A stretch of DNA of 64,000 bases from positions 20,248,182-20,312,181 of the forward strand of contig OY755171.1 of NCBI GenBank assembly GCA_963576735.1, written 5' to 3'. Below, in pieces: positions 1 through 12,003 of the stretch. The position numbers and the translations under genes are program-made. The stretch's first letter is position 1; each line of letters opens with the position of its first letter. Source of the DNA: Bedellia somnulentella. Taxonomy: Eukaryota; Arthropoda; Insecta; Lepidoptera; Bedelliidae. The notes below the pieces were generated by a model. The model was not told the origin of the DNA. It saw only the letters and a program-made list of their open reading frames with translations, and did no database searches.

Positions 1-1334
1 CTAAACCCTAGCGTATTGGAGAACTATCATTAGTTATGTATAAAGTCTGCCTTTGAAAGCTTCTACAGTGGCATTAAAGCTGAGAGGATTGGTCCAGTAA
101 AACAAATCCACTAGTTTTTTTTAACTTCCCTATTAGAGTAAACCTTTGGCTTATTAATTTTTTGCCTGAATATATCTAGCAAGCGAAATCTTAAATTTAC
201 AAGTAACGCAATTTTTTGACATTTGCAAGAAATCTACACTTAATTTTATTTGTTAGATTTGATTGTTTGATACTCAAAAGATGAATTTATTCCCCGTAAC
301 TTTATTCTTGCAAATGTATTTTCTTACGTTTGTGACTAACAAATAAAAATTTAGGAATCGGTTATATTATTGTTGTGATTAAAATAGGAAGTACCTTAAT
401 GATCAAAATGCCTGGCAAACAAACAATTAATCAATAATGCTCACAGAGTGACTACGGCTAATTGAATCAATTATGCATTGTGACGCATCGGAGTGCCCGC
501 TTTAGTTCTCCTATTAATGGTGAATCTCTATTATTATCCCAGCTTTTACTGAATTGGTTGTAAAATTCCAGTTTTAACGGTTTAATTTTAAACATAATAT
601 AATTATTAATCATAATTGTGTATTCACTGCAAACTATATTTGCAAATTCCGATGGGTATTCCGGCGAATGTACAAATGTAGAAGAGATCCGAATTTGGTG
701 CAAAAGTTTGATTTATGTATGTAGTAGTTTGAGTTGTTTTTGAGTCATAAATACATTTTTAAACAAACCAGATATACACCATATAGCAATTTGTCAACTA
801 AAAAACTTGAGATTTTACCAATATTTGATTAAAGATAAATTGCAGACTCTGGCCACCGATTAATAAAATATAATAAATTAATCTTAAAAACGTTTCAAGG
901 GGGGTGTAGTAAAACATATAAATTCTAATTTTGTGGAAACAATTTGTCAACCGATTGTTTTTGAAGGGAAGTTGTCATATTGCGTAGAAAAAAACGGTCA
1001 TCAGAGAATCGTTAGGGATACAAATTATGCGGGCAAGGGTACAACCGTTTTTTTTTCATTACAAGATAAACAAAAATGATTAATCATAGAACGGTTGCCT
1101 GTTTTTAATTAAATTTCAACGAGTATCTCCTCCCTCCTTCGTTTGCATAATTTAATTATGTTTTTTGGTTATAATATCGAAATGTCGAAGTTATTAAAAA
1201 TAATATCACTTGATACTTGCTGTTCATGTAATTATTACTTCGTTATGTTTGAATAGGAACCAGTTTCGTGTCGCTTAGTAAAGTTTTATCCTAACTCATA
1301 GAAGATGCTCCTACTTTTTTAATTTCCATTCAAT
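1..1334. other. No recognised feature (otopetrin intron 8)
   Basis: AT-rich sequence with no exon, repeat or RNA gene that I can support. The open frame at 467-703 on the minus strand has no otopetrin character. Confidence 0.5.
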
Positions 1335-1345
1335 ACATATCCAAA

Positions 1346-1720
1346 CCAATCCAAACAAAACCGTGATAGCCCAGTGGGTAGAACACTATCGTGCAAACGA
1401 CTAGTGTTCAAATCCTGGGTCGGGCCTACACCAATTTGTCTTTTCTAAAGACATATGTGTGGTTAATTTATCATGGTTGTTAACGGTGAGGGAAAACATC
1501 GTGAGGAAACCCACATGGCTGAGTTGTACTTAGTCATGTGACAGTGTATTCGTACAAAACGGTGATAGGCCTGCCCCCTATCACGTGAGTACACTGTCTA
1601 AGCAAAACGTGGGTACTCTGAACACCAGGTGACAAAGGTACGTGATGTTCAGAAGTATTAGTACCTCTGCCAACCCCTTCGGCGTGAACGTTTATGTTTA
1701 TGTTATGTTATCTTTATGTT
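1346..1720 (+). mobile_element. SINE-B (tRNA-headed), reference description
   Basis: It has pol III box A-like GATAGCCCAGTGGGTAG and box B-like GTTCAAATCCTGG, then a body with GGTTAATTTATCATGGTTGT, and a 3' end CAACCCCTTCGG-CGTGAACG with (TTATG)n. The target duplication ACATATCCAAA is at 1335-1345 and 1721-1731. SINE-B encodes nothing and must borrow LINE proteins. This copy lies in otopetrin intron 8. Confidence 0.88.
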
Positions 1721-1948
1721 ACATATCCAAAATTCTCAAAATCTACGTTGACGACTTATCGGACGAAGGGTTGGCAGAGAATCTAGTACATCTAAGTATC
1801 ACTTGACATTATTGTTTCCCGATGTTCCGAGTGCAGTTACTTGGCTTGATTAGTTAATAGAGTTAATTATGTTTCTTTATGAGGTGAAGACTATTTTATT
1901 AACTATACATATGTAAAACTACATACTTTTGAATGTAATATTCAATAA

Positions 1949-2196
1949 CATACATACATACATATACTCACGGCTATAAATCCCTAAAAGGGGTAGCCAG
2001 AGCTAAGGAATTAGAAATTCCTCAGCCACGTTTGGAAAGTTGAGTGGGGAACGATGGTAAAATAAAGGTTGTTGGTGATGGGTGTCCAACCGCATCGCCC
2101 AAAAATCCCTTAAAAGCCTTATTACCGTTAGTCGCCTCTTACGTACACCCACCGGAAGAAATGGGGTGGTGCTATTCTAAGCCGACACTACACAGC
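1949..2196 (-). mobile_element. SINE-A, reference description
   Basis: The unit is about 250 bp. Its 5' end is GCTGTGTAGTGTCGGCTTAG with a GTAGTG...CACTAC stem. The middle holds GTAAGAGGCGACTAACGG and GATGCGGTTGGAGACCC (the latter faintly B-box-like). The 3' end is CTCTGGCTACCCC, GGGATTTATAGCCGTGAG and (TATG)n. It has no tRNA head and no ORF. It is possibly a non-autonomous derivative driven by LINE-R, whose 3' tail it shares. Confidence 0.85.
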
Positions 2197-2427
2197 AGAT
2201 AAATATACCCAATAAATGTAAAACCCAATAAATAGCTATAATTAAGTAAACTTTAGAAAAATAAGTAAAATTTTGAAGCTTATTAAATACATAAAATGAA
2301 AGATGTCATGTGAGTAAAAGGTTCTGTCGCATTGCACACAAAGCAAAAATATGTTACCGACGATCTGTCTAATATATATTCTATGAAATACCAACAAACA
2401 CATATATTATAGTGTCACACATACATG

Positions 2428-2681
2428 CTGTGTAGTGTCGGCTTAGAATAGCACTACCCCATTTCTTCCGGTGGGTGTACGTAAGAGGCGGCTAACGGTA
2501 TTGGTTCTTTTAAGGGCATTTTGGGCGATGTGGTGGGAGACCCATCACCAACAACCTTTACTTTACCATCTTTTCCCCACTCAACTTTCCAAAAGTGGCT
2601 GAGGAATTTCTAATTCCTTAGCTCTGGCTACCCCTTCAAGGGATTTATAGCCGTGAGTATATGTATTAATGTATGTATGTA
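2428..2681 (+). mobile_element. SINE-A
   Basis: Full-length plus-strand copy, inverted relative to the one at 1949. It ends within 20 bases of the splice donor of otopetrin exon 8. Confidence 0.88.
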
Positions 2682-2697
2682 CATATATTATACTAAC

Positions 2698-2860
2698 CAA
2701 GTCTATGCTGCAACCCAATCGTTTGGTTTTCAGGATCGTAGAAGGTGAGAATCTCGTGTTTGGTCTCCTGCACCAGCACGTTCAACCATACACTGAGGTT
2801 GGTACCGACCATGTGCATCAGTCCAAACCTGGCTACTATCTTGTGTTTGTATACTTTCAT
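2698..2860 (-). CDS. Otop: Otopetrin-like, exon 8 (membrane segment 5); gene continues off the left edge
   Basis: The acceptor AATTTCAG precedes 2860 and the donor TTG|GTTAGT follows 2698. It encodes about residues 346-399: MKVYKHKIVARFGLMHMVGT, then NLSVWLNVLVQETKHEI and a polar loop. The RFGLMHM...TN...W pattern is characteristic of otopetrins. It ends in phase 1. No further exon is visible in 1-2690, so the C-terminal half of the channel is outside the window. Confidence 0.9.
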
Positions 2861-3296
2861 CTGAAATTAGTTAAAAATATATATGGTACCGGCATATTAC
2901 ACAGATAAACATACAAAAATTTGCCCTAAAATTAATAAATAATGAGTTGAGGTATGGGATACCAACACTATTGTGGATTGCCAAATAAGTTGTTGAAAGG
3001 GTACTACCTACCTACCTACTCTTCATAATATACTCACGATAAGGACAATATGTGAAAACTTGATTTGAACCTAAAATGTCCGGGAGAAGAAGTTTAATGT
3101 CTGCTTAAGTCATCAGATATATAATAAAAAAGATTTTAAGGGTTCCGTAAAATAATAACGATATTTTATAGTTATTATTTTTATTGTTTACGACGTATAC
3201 CAACAAAGGAGATACACAAAAAAAACTGAATAACTCTCAAGTTCTCTAAAAATGTATTCATATTACTCATCCATTTACAATGATATAGTTCCTCAC

Positions 3297-3457
3297 CTCA
3301 TTATTGAGAAAGATGAAGTACATCTGTATAAAGATGAAGGCCATCCTGGTAGCCGGGGTCAGCGCCAGCAGCACGTTGTGGCAGTTGGTGTTGCGCTCCA
3401 ACTCCCAGTACTGCCCGAACTCTAGGCCGGAGTAAATCATCGAACCAATGCCGAATG
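3297..3457 (-). CDS. Otop: Otopetrin-like, exon 7 (membrane segments 3-4)
   Basis: The acceptor TTTCCAG precedes 3457 and the donor GAG|GTGAGG follows 3297. It encodes about residues 292-345: AFGIGSMIYSGLEFGQYWE, a loop with a Cys (NTNCHN), then the helix VLLALTPATRMAFIFIQMYF and IFLNNE. The ALTP and QMYFIF elements are what I recognise from the otopetrin family. Phase 0 joins it to exon 8. Confidence 0.9.
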
Positions 3458-3497
3458 CTGGAAAATATTTAAATGAATATATATGTATAATATATGT

Positions 3498-3749
3498 GCT
3501 GTGTAGTGTCGGCTTAGAATAGCACTACCCCATTTCTTCCGGTGGGTGTACGTAAGAGGCGACTAACGGTATTGGGGCTTTTTAAGGGATTTTTGGCGAT
3601 GCGGTTGGAGACCCATCACCAACAACCTTTATTTTAACATCTTTTCCCCACGCAACTTCCAAAAGTGGCTGAGGAATTTTTAATTCCTTAGCTCTGGCTA
3701 CCCCTTCTAGGGATTTATAGCCGTGAGTATATGTATGTATGTATGTATT
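3498..3749 (+). mobile_element. SINE-A
   Basis: Full-length copy about 40 bases upstream (in gene terms) of exon 7. Confidence 0.88.
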
Positions 3750-4586
3750 ATTACACAGATTAGGGTAGCCCCAAAGTAAGTGGAATTGTATAACTTGCAC
3801 ATAGGAACGCAGCGATATATTTAATACTTTTTAAATGACCTCCAAAACTGAGAAACAATCATTCATATTCATCATTAACTTTTATGTCATAATAAACAAA
3901 GTTCTTAAAAATTATGCAATGAAATATTTGCAGCTGGTTGTCAATTGAAGGTGCACTTTGATAAAATTAGTGTGTGTGAAAAGGATGAATTTTTAAAATG
4001 CGCCAACGGCGCCAACCGATTGTACGACGTTTTAAGCTATAAAGAATCATTTTGAAGAAACAAAAACAGATTTATCTGTTTATTTATTTTATCTATAAAT
4101 CTAATTTCCCCTTTAAAAATCTAAATACTTACTCAGATAAGTTAAGAACCCAAAAGGATTATGAGTTATATTTCATTTTGAAGGATTTGATTTTCTAAAA
4201 TATATCTAATGTGCTTATAATAAAGATTAAACGTATGCTTAATTGATCATTAAAAAAGAGATAAAAAAATACTCAATATTATAAAGATACTACATATTTT
4301 CAACTGCTTTTACTATTCAATTTACTCAACTTCAAAATCCTTGCTCACAGCTCAGTTTAATGCCAATATTTGTTCATCTCGATAACGTAAATGCTTAGTC
4401 AAAATCTGATTGAAACTGAAGTAGAGGTCTAACAAACTTCTCACAGCTAAACGTGGTGGAAACAGATTAAATTAGATTGTAACTCTACTGGCGATATTAT
4501 TCATTCATTAGTCACACCAATTTGGAACTATGGTTTCTGATCACAATTTGACAGTTTGTGTTTTCGGTTGTAGGCTCTGCTCTTTT

Positions 4587-4812
4587 GTTCTGCCGTGTAG
4601 TGCCGGCTTAGAATGTCACTACCCCTTTCTACCTACAAGTGTCGTAAGAGGCGACTAAAGGCATGGGGCTTTTTAAGTAGTTTTTTTACGATGCGGTTGG
4701 TTCTACTATCTTGTCCCCAATCAATTTCAAATGTGGCTGAGGACTTTCTAGCTCTAAAGCTCTGGCAACCCCTTTTTAGGGTTTACGGCCGTGAGTATAT
4801 GTATGTATGTAT
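4587..4812 (+). mobile_element. SINE-A, second subfamily
   Basis: The head is GTGCCGGCTTAGAATGTCAC. The 13-bp target duplication GCTCTGCTCTTTT is at 4574-4586 and 4813-4825. Confidence 0.88.
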
Positions 4813-4825
4813 GCTCTGCTCTTTT

Positions 4826-6630
4826 TACTCCACTTTTATATTCTATACTGTAACTTTTACTTCACTTTCATTTTCGCATTTAGCTCAGACCAATAAGACA
4901 TTTTCTGCAAAAGTTTGTGTTCAAGAGCTGAAGGACTTTTGCATTGAATATTTAAAAGGTTAGGATCACGTTCGCCCTTGAGTTATGAATATAAAAATGT
5001 GAAAAAGAAAATGTATTTTTGTATTCTAAGGATTTGGAATTGCTATTAAAATACCGTCTGCACACCTTTTCTTTCTTAGTACCTTTTTTATCCCAAACTA
5101 AAATAAATGTATACTCTTTTATTTAAACAAGCATTATTTAACTACTAACTAGAAGTAATTTCCTTACGGTGCTGTAAATAGTTCTTGTTTCTAATGCCTG
5201 TAATACCTAACGAATTATTGATTGAAACAACCTGACCGGGTCATTCAGGTAATAGTTATCTGAATATTTAATAGAATTTAGAATAGACTTGGAATCTTTT
5301 AATTGCATATATAACAAATAACGTTTCAAATAAAATAAGTGCTTAAGAAGAAGAACAATTGGTGGCCTAATCTCGTAGAGCAATCTTTTCCAGACAACCT
5401 TTGCGTGTTATTGTCGATAAATTAATAGTAATTATAAGTAGAACTATGTATGACAGATGTACAAGCAAAACACAGGTAAATTGAGGTAGAGAATATTTTT
5501 TACTACTATTACTACTACTAAGAAACAAATAATAATGAATCTTAACGAACCAATAAGTATCTATAGTACCAAATAAAGACTAAACTAGCATACATTATTT
5601 TCAAATGTAATAAATAACAATTAGTTAACCCCAAACACTATCTTTAGTAACACAGAAAGAATTCCATCTAAATCTGCTGCTAGTTCCAGTTAGTTTGCTG
5701 GACCAGCGCAACTTGACTGCTTTTGAAGGCTTTGTTATGAAACTTTAGAGGATTCCACTTTAGCTTCATTCATTTGCTGAACGTTTACGAACGATACGAC
5801 GACTCAGAATTAATCCAAAAGGATAAAATGTCTTAAAACAATTTGAATTAACTCAAATAGTTATGATAATTCTTAAAGCTAATGGAAAGATTTTATACTA
5901 GGTTTTAATAAATCTTAGATTAATTAAAAATGTTATTTCTTTAAACAAAAATATTTCGTTATTACTAATAATAATTGAATTATATAATATATTTTTTTGC
6001 ATTGTTAATATTAATCGTTAAAATGGTCGCACAACACCATAACACCACAGAAAAAAAAAAAACTTATTCTTATCTTCAACGCACATTATTAATCCTGATC
6101 CGTTTTGCCTCCTTCAAGAAAAAACTTTATACCATCCTAGACAATATCCCTTTGAAAATCGGTTTCCTCTACAATAAAACATAGAAACACCAGTAGTTGA
6201 TAGTGTTAGGACAAAGAAAACACAGGGTGTGCAGCAGACAGACTAATGACCCCGCAGCATTCGGGAACACAACACGGTAGTCTCGGGGGCTTAGCGAACC
6301 ACGTTACATGACACTTTCACATTCACTATAAACTATTTCCTTTTTCGTTGAGGTTAAAGTTTCATGATTTTTTATAGAATTTTAGATTCTGTGATATAAA
6401 CTATTTAAAAAGTTGAATCATCCTGTTACATTTGTTTCTTGCAAATAAATATTCAAGAAGGGAAATGAGGAATTTTTGCAAATCGGAATATGTAAAACAG
6501 TTAAAAAGAACTTATATTATTTGTTTTGATACACTTACCGACACATCACGGATTTTTAATTCCAATAAACGTCACTTTTATATCATAGATTATTTGAAAT
6601 AGATATTAACAGGAAATCACAGCGAAAGCT
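4826..6630. other. No recognised feature (intron 6)
   Basis: AT-rich intron sequence. Short open frames show no motifs. Confidence 0.5.
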
Positions 6631-6760
6631 GTATTGTGTCGGTTTAGAATAGCACTAGGTTTTTGGGGTGATGTGAATGATTATGCATTCAAATGACTGT
6701 TGGGCATTTTAGCAATTTTGAATTAGTTTAGGCTATCCCTATCTGGGATTTATAATCATT
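6631..6760 (+). mobile_element. SINE-A, degenerate
   Basis: The head GTGTCGGTTTAGAATAGCAC and the end GGGATTTATAATCAT survive; the middle is deleted. Confidence 0.55.
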
Positions 6761-7194
6761 ATTCTGAATGTTTATATCCCTTCCGTATTCTTTTCTTTAT
6801 CCTAAGACAAAATAAAGTAACATTCACCCCAAGCTATTCCGAAGTATCATCCATAAATTTGTCAAACCCTCGATCGTGGGTGTTGTTTTATTTTAACTTT
6901 TATAGCCTATGTCCTGTACGACCCTCGGGTACCGGACATCAATCGATGGGGCAGCTTTACCGGATCGTATTACCCATCTCTTTACTTTTTATGGATTTAC
7001 TTTATTTATAGTTGTACGGATTGTAATCCGGAAATAAGGAAATAGTCAAAAAAGGATATAAAAGCTTACTGTTCGAATCATAGATTTATCTTTATGTTTT
7101 ACTTACTTTTAGGAATATGTCGAAAATCAAAACTTTAGATATGATAAATTAGACGTGTCTTACAATAAAAAAAATCATTTAATGAGAAGGTGTA

Positions 7195-7880
7195 CATACA
7201 TACATACATACATATTCTCACGCCGTTAGTTCCCATTGGGGTAGGCAGAGACTATCGATCGCCACTTTGTACGATCCTGGCAAACCTCTCTAGCTTCATT
7301 CACATCCATCAATCTTTTCATACATGCTCTTTTATTCTTCGTACTTCGGACACCTGCCGATTATTGATTGAATGAGATCAATGGTAAGAAAGTGGAACAA
7401 GTGAAAGAGTTCGTACATCTGGGAAGTTTGTTTACTAGGGATGGAAAGTGTGATGATTGAAAGAAGAGTAAAAAAGGGTAATGCGGTAAATGGAGCACTG
7501 GATAGTCTCATGTCTAGTCAATCGGTGTCCGAAAAGGCCCGAATGGCTGTGCATGATGCTGTCCTCGTTCCTACGCTTATGTATGGCAGTGAATGTTGGG
7601 TGTGGCAGAAGAAGCATGAAAGCAGAGTAAATGCAGTAGAAATGAGATCCCTCAGAAAAGTTTGTAATGTAAGGTTATGTGATCGTGTGAGGAATGATGT
7701 GATTCGTGAAAGGTGTGGTGTAAAAGATGATATTGTAAGAAAGATAGAAAAAGGAATGTTGAGATGGTTTGGGCACATAGAAAGGATGGATGAGAGTAAA
7801 GTGGTGAAAGAGATATATAGAGCCAATGTGGAAGGTAATGTTAGTAGAGGACGACCTCGGAGGACACATTTAGATCAAAT
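7195..7880 (-). mobile_element. LINE-R insertion with 5' inversion
   Basis: A perfect 10-bp target duplication, AGAAGGTGTA, flanks the element at 7185-7194 and 7881-7890. The left part (7195-7357) is the minus-strand LINE-R 3' end with its tail. The right part (about 7376-7880) is an upstream LINE-R segment on the plus strand, with connection-domain and C-terminal coding (VWQKKHESRVNAVEMRSLRK, then RWFGHIERMDESKVVKEIY). The two parts are consecutive in the element apart from about 20 lost bases. The open frame at 7441-7880 is this inverted piece, not a host gene. Confidence 0.85.
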
Positions 7881-7984
7881 AGAAGGTGTAGCAATAATAA
7901 TATTAAAATGTTACTTTCAGATCACTAGCAATTGAGAGTAGTCTATTGGCATTAAGGTCTATTGGCTTCAACTGAACCTAACAT

Positions 7985-8075
7985 ATCATGGCCATTAATT
8001 CCAAAAAGGGTTAGCCAGAGCTTTGGAATAACGATTCCTCGGGCAGTTTTAGAAGTTTGGTATCGGTGTAAGTTG
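7985..8075 (-). mobile_element. SINE-A 3' fragment, degenerate
   Basis: Resembles the minus-strand end (GGTTAGCCAGAGC). It lies next to the copy at 8098. Confidence 0.45.
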
Positions 8076-8097
8076 TAACATAGTTTGTTTAACGTAT

Positions 8098-8329
8098 ACT
8101 CACGGCTATAAATCCCTAGATGGGGTAACCAGAGCTAAGGAATGAGAAATTCCTCAGCCACCTTTGGAAAGTTGAGTGGGGAAAAGATGGTAAAATAAAG
8201 GTTGTTGGTGATGGGTGTCCAACCACATCGCCCAAAAATCCCTTTAAAGCCCCAATACCGTTAGTCGCCTCTGACGTACACCCACCGGAAGAAATGAGGT
8301 AGTGCTATTCTAAGCTGACACTACACAGC
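8098..8329 (-). mobile_element. SINE-A
   Basis: Full length, with a target duplication TAACGTAT at 8090-8097 and 8330-8337. Confidence 0.85.
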
Positions 8330-8676
8330 TAACGTATGTTAACGTATATGTTTGTTTTAACAACACGTCTTGTTATCCTACCTCGCACCGGTGTTTTGCG
8401 CAACCAAGCAACATAATTAGTGTTTGAGACAAACACTAGTATTTTTACGGTACATTAAGATCGAATAGAACATTTACAAATGAAGTTTAAGAAGTTTGCT
8501 AAAATCGTACGAAATGATGCTCGATAGCCCCCGTCTACCCTAACGAGAACTAAAAGCGTGAGTATATGAACGTTAGACAGAAAACTTTGTCATTGTTAAT
8601 AGTTAAGATCTGGATTTAAAACCAGACTTTCACAAGTTTTCTCAACCTGCCATATTCCATCACTGCATCTACTTAC

Positions 8677-8754
8677 CAATAGCCCCCATCCTCAAATAAA
8701 AGCTGTCATAATGATGTTGCTTGGTTGCGAGCGCTAAGCCCAGCGACAGTCTTT
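8677..8754 (-). pseudogene. Partial tandem duplicate of otopetrin exon 6
   Basis: On the minus strand this reads QRLSLGLALATKQHHYDSFY then LRMGAI, followed by an intact donor G|GTAAGT after 8677. It is clearly homologous to the 3' half of exon 6, with mostly silent or conservative changes. The duplicate lacks the 5' half. The in-frame codon just upstream is TGA, and no acceptor gives the phase 1 entry needed from exon 5. It is most likely a relic, but the frame and the donor are preserved. Confidence 0.7.
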
Positions 8755-8823
8755 GTCAATTAGCTAATTGAAATATATATAAAAAATATATATCAGCTCT
8801 TAATATTTTATGTCTCAACTTAC

Positions 8824-9003
8824 CAACAGCCCCCATCCTCAAGTAAAAGCTCCCATAGTGATGTTGCTTGGTCGCGAGCGCGAACCCAAGCGACAGTCGC
8901 TTGGCGGCGAGGTAGGTCTGCGCCATGGCCGGGGTGACGGTGCTGCGCTCAGTTTGTGAGGAACACGAGTCTGACTCGGATTGGGATGAACTTGTATCTG
9001 ATT
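8824..9003 (-). CDS. Otop: Otopetrin-like, exon 6 (linker and start of membrane segment 3)
   Basis: The acceptor TTGTAG precedes 9003 and the donor TTG|GTAAGT follows 8824. It encodes about residues 232-291: a Ser-rich linker (SDTSSSQSESDSCSSQTE), then AKRLSLGFALATKQHHYG and SFYLRMGAV, the start of segment 3. The last codon is completed by exon 7, giving an uninterrupted FYLRMGAVAFGIGSM. A partial duplicate of this exon lies at 8677-8754. Confidence 0.88.
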
Positions 9004-9742
9004 CTACAACAAAAATATATAGTTAAGACATCAGCATATTTATTTTATTTTATTTGGAAGATTAACAGCTTTGAAATTTTCGAAACAAAATCTTAAACAA
9101 TGCAATTCCAATTAAAAATCTTCACCTATTACAATTTAACTAAAAACAACAACTTACAGACTAAAAGTGAATTTTAATAACGGATTAAAAAAACAATAGA
9201 AATAAAGGTAACAACACTAAAAATAAATTTATGTTTCCCAAAAGAGAAACGAAAAAAATAAGAATAATTAACTTAAGTACATGTTCTAAAAATATGAATT
9301 TGTAAGTAAAGTAATATACATTATACAGTGTAAGTTACCACTATTTTTAGTTGCATTTTTTTACTGTCTATGTACTGTACATGTACTTTTGTGATCAACA
9401 ACAAATAATAGAGTTTTTCCTTTCATATAACGCCAATGTCTTTGAAGGTATATCAATGGTGCTAATTCTCGTACTTTTGAATATACCAATTGGTATTCAG
9501 ACCACCCATTTTTAGTCTAGATAGTTGAACCAGGCGATAGGCGACAAACTTTAACTTACAAACGACCAGCTTTGGATGAATGCACTGTCCCAAATCATTT
9601 TTTCTCTGGCATATGGGATTAATCATGATCTTCACCTTCACCTTATAGCCGTGAGTATATGTATGTATGTATGTTCACCTTCAATATTAACAACTATGTC
9701 TAGCAGATGGCTAAATGTAAGCCGATGATTTAAACTGGCCTA

Positions 9743-10000
9743 TTGCCGTGTAGTGGCCGTACCAATTTAGAATGTCACAACCCCTTTCTACCCACGGGTG
9801 TCGTAAGGGGTGACTAAGGGTATGGGGCTTTTTTAAGTGGCTTTTGGGCGAAACAGTTGGAAACCCATCACCAACGATTCTTTATTTCAACCATCTTGTC
9901 CCCTATCAACTTCCATATGTGGCTGAAGAGTTTCTAGCTCTGAAGCTCTGGCTCCCTCTTTTTGGGATTTTTGGCCGTGAGTTTATGTATGTATAAATGT
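9743..10000 (+). mobile_element. SINE-A, second subfamily
   Basis: Full length with a disturbed head. A separate SINE-A tail (ATAGCCGTGAGTATATG) lies at 9643-9675. Confidence 0.85.
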
Positions 10001-10541
10001 ATAACATATATCATTCGGAGCAGACGGAGTCAGGCTGTGATCAGGGCAGAAGTAGGTGTCTTGAAACGTCGGAGAAATATAAAACTTAGGTGATGTTATA
10101 TCATAATTTTTTGAGGAACTCTTTGGAATAATTTGTTTAAACCGCGAGTGTTTAAAAGTGAATATATGATACGATTGAAGAGTGCAAGAAAATGCAGTAT
10201 AAGTTTAGACCACGTCTCTATATAGGCGAGAATAATTTGCACACTGTATAAAAGAGAATAAAAATATTATGTAATAAAATGAAACTCTTTAGCCCAGCAA
10301 AGTGAGTGAAATCCAAAAACATACGAAACATAATGTAATACAAACGAGATCCGCTGGTTAATACTGCGTTTGCGGAAACAAGGGATGGATAATGTATTTC
10401 ACTTGCCGCACCGCTTTTCTTCGTTCAACCACAAAAAAACGAATTTGTTGCTTTTATTCTGGTAGAAGTAATCTTTTGGAAATGTATAGATTGGACTTTT
10501 CATAAAACTCAATATAGAGGAAATATTTTAATGGTGCGTAA

Positions 10542-10783
10542 AGAGCTTATTCCATTACAATTTGTCGTTGCTGAATTCAGACGTCCTTCGAAGTTACTGC
10601 TGATTACTCAAGAGCTTATTCCATTTGTCTGAATTAAGACGTCTGAAAGCCACAGAATCTAAATTCAGACTAGTGAAATAACGTTCAAACTGAAATTTGT
10701 GTAGTGGAATAACAAGCGTCTGTGGCAGTAACTTCGAAGGACGTCTGAATTCAGAAACGACAAAGTGTAATGGAATAAGCTCT
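10542..10783. mobile_element. MITE-1 copy 1 (PIF/Harbinger type)
   Basis: Inverted ends AGAGCTTATTCCATTAC and GTAATGGAATAAGCTCT are flanked by TAA and TTA (TWA targets). The left arm includes a reverse copy of about 60 bp of the right end, and a second AGAGCTTATTCCA start lies at about 10611. Confidence 0.75.
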
Positions 10784-10786
10784 TTA

Positions 10787-12003
10787 TTAGCTAGAATTTA
10801 TTACTGCAAACAGGCAAATTCCAAATGGCTCAACCATTTGCCTACTTACCTAATTACTTAAGGTAGAAATATGTTAGAAAGTTAAAATAGAACTGATGCA
10901 CTTGAGTTATTTTCCAACGAATTTTAAATCTTTTATTAGCCTAATAGATTAACCGTGTTTATACTGTAGCTTAGAACCAATATATTAGATCACTTTTTGC
11001 GAATTGCGGATAACTTTGCTATTGAATAAACACTTAACATTCATGTTTCTTTTGCCCGATCTTGTCTAGCTTACTAAGAGAAAGCCAGACATTTCAGTTT
11101 GCTTAAGGACAAGTTCGAAGGAAAATACCAAAGGAGAAAGTTCCTTATTAAAAGAATTCAAGGGTTCACAAGAAGTCGGTGCGAAATAAAAGTAAAACTT
11201 GTGCCGTCAGAAGGAAACTGTCGCTAGCTGCTTCATGAAAGTCCCTTATTAAAACATTTTTACGAGTTTTCTTAGAATAATGATGCAATTTAGAATCACT
11301 GAAACGAAGTTCGGATGATTTTGGCGTTTGATATTGGCATTCCGCCAGGATAAGATTGTTATCAGGGATATTGATTAAATTCTCAAGATTACATTTGCTT
11401 AAAGCTATGATAATACAAAAGGGTAGTCATATCTTTACAATAAAATACATTAGTATCGGAATAATAGTACATTTTGATAGTAAGCAAAGTTTGTAGTTAC
11501 AGTCGAGGCGGATTTCAACTGTATATTGTCGAATTAGTGCGTAATGGTAATTAGTAAGTCAAAGTTTTGTAGTAAGCTGCTTTTATCGTCTGTTGTGTGT
11601 TTTATTGTATGTCTATGTTAATTTAGTATGAAGAATAACTCATACAACAAGTATTGTCTTGCCAAAAAATATAACAAAAGTTTTAATGTTTGATCTGGCT
11701 ACCCTTTTAATTTAGGGATTAGTAAATATAGTCTATTATTTTTATATGACAATACACTATAATTCATACTGATTTGTTCTAGTAGCGTTAAGTGGTCTCA
11801 AACTCCGTGATTAATGAACACTTGGTATAATTTGCAACGACATTACCTGAAGAGAAAGCTGCGATTTATTTAAGGTTTCTTTCCATTATTGGAAACAAAA
11901 AAGGGTAAGCATGTTTGTTTAAAAGTAAAAGTCATCTAATAAAGCGTAAATAAATAGCATACATTAATACATACACGACTAAACATTTTAAACACGGTTA
12001 GAT
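10787..12003. other. No recognised feature (intron 5)
   Basis: AT-rich; at most a weak SINE-A tail relic near 11690-11720. Confidence 0.5.

Noticed and set aside
467..703. Minus-strand frame as a possible ninth otopetrin exon
   Set aside because: No splice-site pair fits, there is no membrane segment, and the sequence is AT-rich with no family motif.
7441..7935. Frame of 164 codons as a host gene
   Set aside because: It is the inverted LINE-R segment of the insertion bounded by AGAAGGTGTA.
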